Origin: Bacillota bacterium
GTDB lineage: Bacteria; Bacillota; Bacilli; Alicyclobacillales; SLC66
Length of the DNA: 9,227 nucleotides
Reading direction: 5' to 3'
Assembly: GCA_021799325.1 (NCBI GenBank)
Contig: JAJZAS010000046.1
Span: 1 to 9,227 of the forward strand
In this document: positions 5,685 through 9,227 of the stretch, piece after piece
Layout of the letters: each line of letters opens with the position of its first letter
Position numbering within the stretch: position 1 is the first letter of the stretch
Position numbers and translations under genes: made by a program
Notes under the pieces: generated by a model
What the model was told of the DNA's origin: nothing
Seen by the model: the letters and a program-made list of their open reading frames with translations, nothing else
The model's database searches: none

Positions 5685-7094
5685 TTGAAGATTTTACTGG
5701 TCGGCATCAATTATCGCACCGCACCGGTGGATTTACGCGAATGCTTTTCTGTGCCTGAAACTGTTCTGGCGGAGTCATTAGGACGGCTAAAGGAACAGGC
5801 AGGGTGTCAGGAAGTGGTGCTGTTATCGACATGCAACCGCACGGAGATCTATGCGATTGTCGAAGACGCCTCGCAGGGCCAAGCAGGAATTCGCCGATTT
5901 TTATCGTCGGTGTCTCATTTGCCCGAAGGGGATTTTTATGATCATTTATATGTCAGAGAAGGCATCCATGCGATCAGACACATGCTTCGTGTGGTTACCG
6001 GAATGGATTCCATGATTGTGGGCGAGACGCAAATTCTTGGCCAGTTCAAGCATGCGTTTTTGTTTGCACAAGCAGAAGGTATGACAGGTTCGATGATCAA
6101 CGCACTGTTCAATCGAGTGATTGCGTTTGGTAAAAAGGTGCAGGCGGAAACCTCCATTGGTCAAAATGCCGTGTCGGTCAGCTACGCGGCAGTAGCACTC
6201 GCCAAAAAAGTCTTTGATCAATTGCAAAACAAATCTGTCCTTGTCATTGGTGCCGGGAAAATGAGCGAATTGACGTTGACTCATCTTACCGCGCAAGGGG
6301 TAAAGGACGTCATGATCGCCAACCGCACCCTTGCGCGGGCAGAGACGGTAGCCAAAAAGTATAATGGACAAGCGCTGACACTAGGGCAATTAAAAGACGC
6401 ACTGATCAGCGCAGATATCGTGATCACTTCCACCGGCTCGCAGCAGTTGCTATTAAATGCGGATATGGTGGGGGATGCAATGAGGCATCGCCGCATGCGG
6501 CCGATGTTTATTATTGATATTGCTGTACCTCGCGATGTGGATCCTGCGGTAGGAAGACTTAGCGATGTGTATCTTTACGACATCGATGACCTGCAGGAAG
6601 TCGTGGCCACAAACGTGTCGCTTCGCAATCAAGAAGCAGAACGGGTCGAAATGTGGATGGATGAGGAAATCTTGAGCCTGCAGGCGTGGTTGCAGGAACA
6701 AGAGGCATTCCCGCTCATCGCAGCGCTTCGGCAAAAAGCGCAGGACATCCAGAACGAAGTCTTGGAAAGCCTGTACCACAAGCTTCCGGACCTCGACGAA
6801 CACGGAAAAAAAGTCATTCAAAAACACATTCAAAGCATCGCGAATCAAATTTTGCGAAATCCAACCGTCAATTTGAAGTCCATGGCGACAGAACCAGATG
6901 GGGCAAACCACTTGCATACCTTTGCAAGATTATTTGAAATCGACTATGACCCATCGATCGATCATGACAGCTTAACTCCCCAAAAAGTCGAGGGAGTGTC
7001 GGCAGTAAAAGTAGTTGCCCATATGGAGGATCAAGAACATCAGGCGCTCAGTTGGCGGGAGAGCCGTACGACGAACCCATTAGCGGCATGGTGA
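5685..7094 (+). CDS. hemA: Glutamyl-tRNA reductase
   Basis: NADPH-dependent reduction of glutamyl-tRNA(Glu) to glutamate-1-semialdehyde, the first committed step of the C5 route to heme. The start at TTG 5685 gives 469 residues (B. subtilis HemA is about 455); the longer frame from TTG 5631 adds 18 residues with no homology and begins upstream of the predicted transcript. Visible features: N-terminal catalytic domain with the nucleophile C50 in LLSTCNRTEIYA, the GETQILGQ motif (residues 113-120), the NADPH-binding Rossmann motif VIGAGKMSE starting around 187, TSTGSQ, IDIAVPRDVDP, then the long helical dimerisation domain. The last 30 or so residues look unconserved. First gene of the hem operon, 10 nt before hemX. 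Confidence 0.96.
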   Translation: MKILLVGINYRTAPVDLRECFSVPETVLAESLGRLKEQAGCQEVVLLSTCNRTEIYAIVEDASQGQAGIRRFLSSVSHLPEGDFYDHLYVREGIHAIRHMLRVVTGMDSMIVGETQILGQFKHAFLFAQAEGMTGSMINALFNRVIAFGKKVQAETSIGQNAVSVSYAAVALAKKVFDQLQNKSVLVIGAGKMSELTLTHLTAQGVKDVMIANRTLARAETVAKKYNGQALTLGQLKDALISADIVITSTGSQQLLLNADMVGDAMRHRRMRPMFIIDIAVPRDVDPAVGRLSDVYLYDIDDLQEVVATNVSLRNQEAERVEMWMDEEILSLQAWLQEQEAFPLIAALRQKAQDIQNEVLESLYHKLPDLDEHGKKVIQKHIQSIANQILRNPTVNLKSMATEPDGANHLHTFARLFEIDYDPSIDHDSLTPQKVEGVSAVKVVAHMEDQEHQALSWRESRTTNPLAAW

Positions 7095-7104
7095 GTGACG
7101 AAAG

Positions 7105-7929
7105 ATGACCGGCACATTTACCACCGATATTTACTTGGCCATGATCGTCAGTTATTTTATCAGCATTAGTTTGTTTTTTATTGATTTATTGAGGGAAAAC
7201 AAGACGGCAAGCCGATTTGGGATTGTCGTCCTTGCTATTGTCTGGTGTCTTGAATCGGTCTTCCTGATCGAGCGGATGACACTGGATCATATGTTGCCGT
7301 TTTTTACTTCGCTACAAGCCACGGTGTTTTTTTCCTGGCTACTGATCACTGTGTCGATTATAATGAACTTGTTTTGGCGCGTGGATTACGTGTCATTTTT
7401 CGTCAGTTTACTGGGATTTATTTTTGTTGCGTTTGACGCGATCGTACACACTCACCCACAGATCGAGCGGGTTCGTCAAGGGGACTTGCTTTTTCTGCAC
7501 GTCAGTGTATCGCTGATGAGCTATATTGCGTTTTCGCTCTCTGCCATATTCAGCGTGTTGTATTTGATGGAAGAGCGGGCACTTCGCAGCAAAGACTTTA
7601 CAAGCGGACCGTTTAAGCGGTTGCCTTCTCTTGAAAGGCTGGATTTTTTCGCTTACCGGTCGGCGTTTGTCGGATTGCCTTTGCTTGTCATTGGCATGGT
7701 GTTTGGTTCCATTTGGTATCGGTTACTGGAAGGCCGGTTTCTTTTTTTTGATGCGAAAATCCTCGTATCCATCCTGGTATTCATCCTATACGCGCTCTAT
7801 TTGGCATTTCGCTATGCGGGTAAGATCCGGGGGCGAATGGGGGCTTGGATGAACCTGTTGGCCTATATGGTGGTGATGGCCAATTTCTTGATTGTCGGGG
7901 AATTTGTTTCAAAATTTCATCATTGGTAA
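7105..7929 (+). CDS. hemX: HemX, CcsA/ResC-like membrane protein
   Basis: Integral membrane protein of the cytochrome c assembly (CcsA/CcmC-like) family. In B. subtilis HemX lowers the cellular amount of HemA; its exact biochemistry is not settled. The 274 residues match the B. subtilis length (about 276). Eight hydrophobic helices can be read at about 8-28, 36-55, 66-91, 95-114, 126-153, 180-203, 214-237 and 246-267. A histidine in LFLHVSVSLMSYIAF and the C-terminal SKFHHW sit where CcsA-type proteins have conserved histidines. I do not see the tryptophan-rich WWD heme-handling motif of true cytochrome c synthases, which argues for HemX rather than CcsA. The ATG has only a weak ribosome binding site, so translation may depend on hemA just upstream. 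Confidence 0.88.
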   Translation: MTGTFTTDIYLAMIVSYFISISLFFIDLLRENKTASRFGIVVLAIVWCLESVFLIERMTLDHMLPFFTSLQATVFFSWLLITVSIIMNLFWRVDYVSFFVSLLGFIFVAFDAIVHTHPQIERVRQGDLLFLHVSVSLMSYIAFSLSAIFSVLYLMEERALRSKDFTSGPFKRLPSLERLDFFAYRSAFVGLPLLVIGMVFGSIWYRLLEGRFLFFDAKILVSILVFILYALYLAFRYAGKIRGRMGAWMNLLAYMVVMANFLIVGEFVSKFHHW

Positions 7930-7930
7930 A

Positions 7931-7936
7931 GAAGGG
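7931..7936 (+). promoter_or_regulatory. Ribosome binding site of hemC
   Basis: GAAGGG lies 6 nt before TTG 7943 and directly after the hemX stop. It selects TTG 7943 over the in-frame ATG at 7892, which is inside hemX. Confidence 0.6.
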
Positions 7937-7942
7937 AATTCA

Positions 7943-8914
7943 TTGCGAAAAATCAAAGTCGGCACCAGGCGCAGCGTACTTGCGAAAACACAGACGCTAC
8001 AGGTGGTAGAAGCGCTTATCGCCGCAAACCCAGGGCTTGAAGTCGATGTTGTTGAAGTGGTGACAAAAGGAGATCGAATTCAGGATCGGGCGCTTGCAGA
8101 AGTGGGTGGCAAAGGATTATTTGTTTCGGAAATCGAAGAACTTTTACAGAAGAACGAAATTGATTTTGCGGTGCACAGCATGAAAGACGTACCAGCAGAA
8201 TTGGCAGAGGGCTTGACAGTCGGCGTCATTCCAAAGCGTGAAGACGCGCGCGACCTTTTAATCAGCGAAAAAGGGTATCGGATCGACACTCTGCCCGAAG
8301 GAGCACGCATTGGCACGAGTTCGCTTCGTCGCAGTGCCATGCTCTTAAAAGCTCGCCCTGACCTCCAAGTAGAGGCGCTCCGTGGGAATATTGATACACG
8401 GCTTCGCAAATTGGCGTCTCTTGATGCCATTGTCCTTGCTGCAGCTGGTCTTTCCCGGATGGGGTGGTGGAAAGGGGAAACGGTGACGGCGGGAGACAAA
8501 TCATATACTGCCGTTCCACTTGCAACAGAGGAGTTTGTGCCTGCGGTGGGTCAAGGGGCCTTAGCACTTGAATGCAGGGAAAATGACGAGGAAGTGCTTC
8601 GTGTGCTAGGTGCGCTGCATGACCCATTGACGGCTGCCGCGGCGAATGCGGAGCGTGCTTTCCTTGGTGCAGTAGGCGGAAGTTGCCAGGTGCCTGTTGC
8701 CGCACATGCGGTCGCTTCGATTGATAGTGAGGGAGAGATCCAACTGGTGGTCAAAGGTTTTATCGGATTGCCAGATGGAAGCCTTACGGTGCGGGATGAA
8801 TCGATGGGGATGGCGGCAACGGAATTGGGGGAAGATTTGGCCAAACGCATGCTCGCAAACGGTGGCGAGGAAATCCTGTCTCAACTAACAGGAAGTCAGG
8901 CAGGTTGGAAGTGA
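7943..8914 (+). CDS. hemC: Hydroxymethylbilane synthase (porphobilinogen deaminase)
   Basis: Joins four porphobilinogen molecules into hydroxymethylbilane, using a covalently bound dipyrromethane cofactor. The start at TTG 7943, 13 nt after hemX, gives 323 residues beginning MRKIKVGTRRSVLAKTQT, the standard family N-terminus (about 310-320 residues). The in-frame ATG at 7892 would add 17 residues encoded inside hemX and is rejected. Visible motifs: VGGKGLFVSEIEE, DFAVHSMKDVP with the catalytic aspartate D82, the substrate-binding RIGTSSLRRSA and LRGNIDTRLRK, PAVGQGALALECR, and the cofactor-attaching cysteine C248 in GGSCQVPVAAH. All catalytic residues are present. Overlaps hemD by 4 nt. Confidence 0.96.
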   Translation: MRKIKVGTRRSVLAKTQTLQVVEALIAANPGLEVDVVEVVTKGDRIQDRALAEVGGKGLFVSEIEELLQKNEIDFAVHSMKDVPAELAEGLTVGVIPKREDARDLLISEKGYRIDTLPEGARIGTSSLRRSAMLLKARPDLQVEALRGNIDTRLRKLASLDAIVLAAAGLSRMGWWKGETVTAGDKSYTAVPLATEEFVPAVGQGALALECRENDEEVLRVLGALHDPLTAAAANAERAFLGAVGGSCQVPVAAHAVASIDSEGEIQLVVKGFIGLPDGSLTVRDESMGMAATELGEDLAKRMLANGGEEILSQLTGSQAGWK

Positions 8915-9227
8915 AAAGACCGCTTGCGGGATTGCGCGTGGCCGTGACGCGCCCGCAGGAACAATCTGCAGATCTCATGGAGTTAATTAGAACGGCTGGT
9001 GGAGAAGCGCTCCTCTATCCACTGATCGACATTGTTTTGCGGCATCAGGCGGCTGATTTTATAGAGGCCATTAGCAAGCTGCCTGACATCTACGTATTCA
9101 CTAGTGTCAATGGGGTACGCGCCTTTGTCGAGGGGAATTTGACACTTGAAAGACCCGTGGTACCGAATCTTCCCACCTTTTGTGTGGGAAAGGCGACGGC
9201 ACAAGCAGCATCTCACGCAGGCTTTGC
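8911..9227 (+). CDS. hemD: Uroporphyrinogen-III synthase (3' partial)
   Basis: Cyclises hydroxymethylbilane with inversion of ring D to give uroporphyrinogen III, the branch point for heme, siroheme and cobalamin. The frame starts at GTG 8911, overlapping the hemC stop (GTGA), and is open to the right edge, giving 105 complete codons of an expected 250-260. The N-terminus (LAGLRVAVTRPQEQS) and the YVFTSVNGVRAF segment are typical of HemD, as is the later FCVGKATAQAA stretch that follows the linker between the enzyme's two domains. The overlap with hemC suggests translational coupling; only a weak purine stretch precedes the GTG. Product identity rests on motifs and operon position. Confidence 0.92.
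   Translation, partial: MKRPLAGLRVAVTRPQEQSADLMELIRTAGGEALLYPLIDIVLRHQAADFIEAISKLPDIYVFTSVNGVRAFVEGNLTLERPVVPNLPTFCVGKATAQAASHAGF

Noticed and set aside
6975..6997. ACTCCC/GGGAGT hairpin near the 3' end of hemA
   Set aside because: The stem is only 6 bp with an 11-nt loop and no U-tract, and it sits inside the coding sequence of a continuing operon; it is not a terminator.
7892..7942. ATG 7892 as the hemC start
   Set aside because: It lies within the hemX coding region, and the added residues do not resemble HemC N-termini; TTG 7943 has a good ribosome binding site and matches the family.

Overview
The window is a stretch of core chromosome from a low-GC Gram-positive (Firmicutes), most likely a spore-forming member of the Bacillales. 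The evidence is gene order and protein type: a membrane-type LonB next to a soluble LonA, then the GTPase YsxC/EngB, then hemA-hemX-hemC-hemD. This is the arrangement known from Bacillus subtilis (clpX-lonB-lonA-ysxC-...-hemAXCD). Base composition is roughly balanced, and TTG/GTG starts with AG-rich ribosome binding sites are common. This would suit an Alicyclobacillus/Tumebacillus-like lineage, but the genus cannot be fixed from the sequence alone.

Layout. (1) Positions 1-1637, + strand: lonB, cut at its 5' end by the window edge. (2) Positions 1695-4022, + strand: lonA, with its own probable promoter in the 57-nt gap after lonB and a near-perfect Shine-Dalgarno. (3) Positions 4019-4627, + strand: engB/ysxC, overlapping lonA by ATGA. 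(4) Positions 4615-5517, - strand: an EamA-family membrane transporter, tail-to-tail with engB and overlapping it by 13 nt. (5) Positions 5518-5684: a divergent control region. It holds a sigma-A-like promoter for the transporter, an extended -10 promoter for hemA, a 9-bp perfect inverted repeat and a weak PerR-like box. (6) Positions 5685-9227, + strand: the tightly packed hem operon hemA-hemX-hemC-hemD, with hemD cut by the right edge.

Function. The left half is protein quality control (two ATP-dependent Lon proteases) plus a ribosome-assembly GTPase. The right half is the C5-pathway part of tetrapyrrole synthesis: glutamyl-tRNA to glutamate semialdehyde (HemA), a membrane protein thought to adjust HemA level (HemX), porphobilinogen to hydroxymethylbilane (HemC), and hydroxymethylbilane to uroporphyrinogen III (HemD). 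The later genes hemB and hemL would be expected beyond the right edge.

I see no mobile element, CRISPR array, tRNA/rRNA gene or broken gene, and no sign of an undescribed gene system. The most interesting part is the EamA-hemA intergenic region. Several database-style start sites need correction: lonA, the transporter, hemA and hemC all have better downstream starts, and lonB begins upstream of the window.
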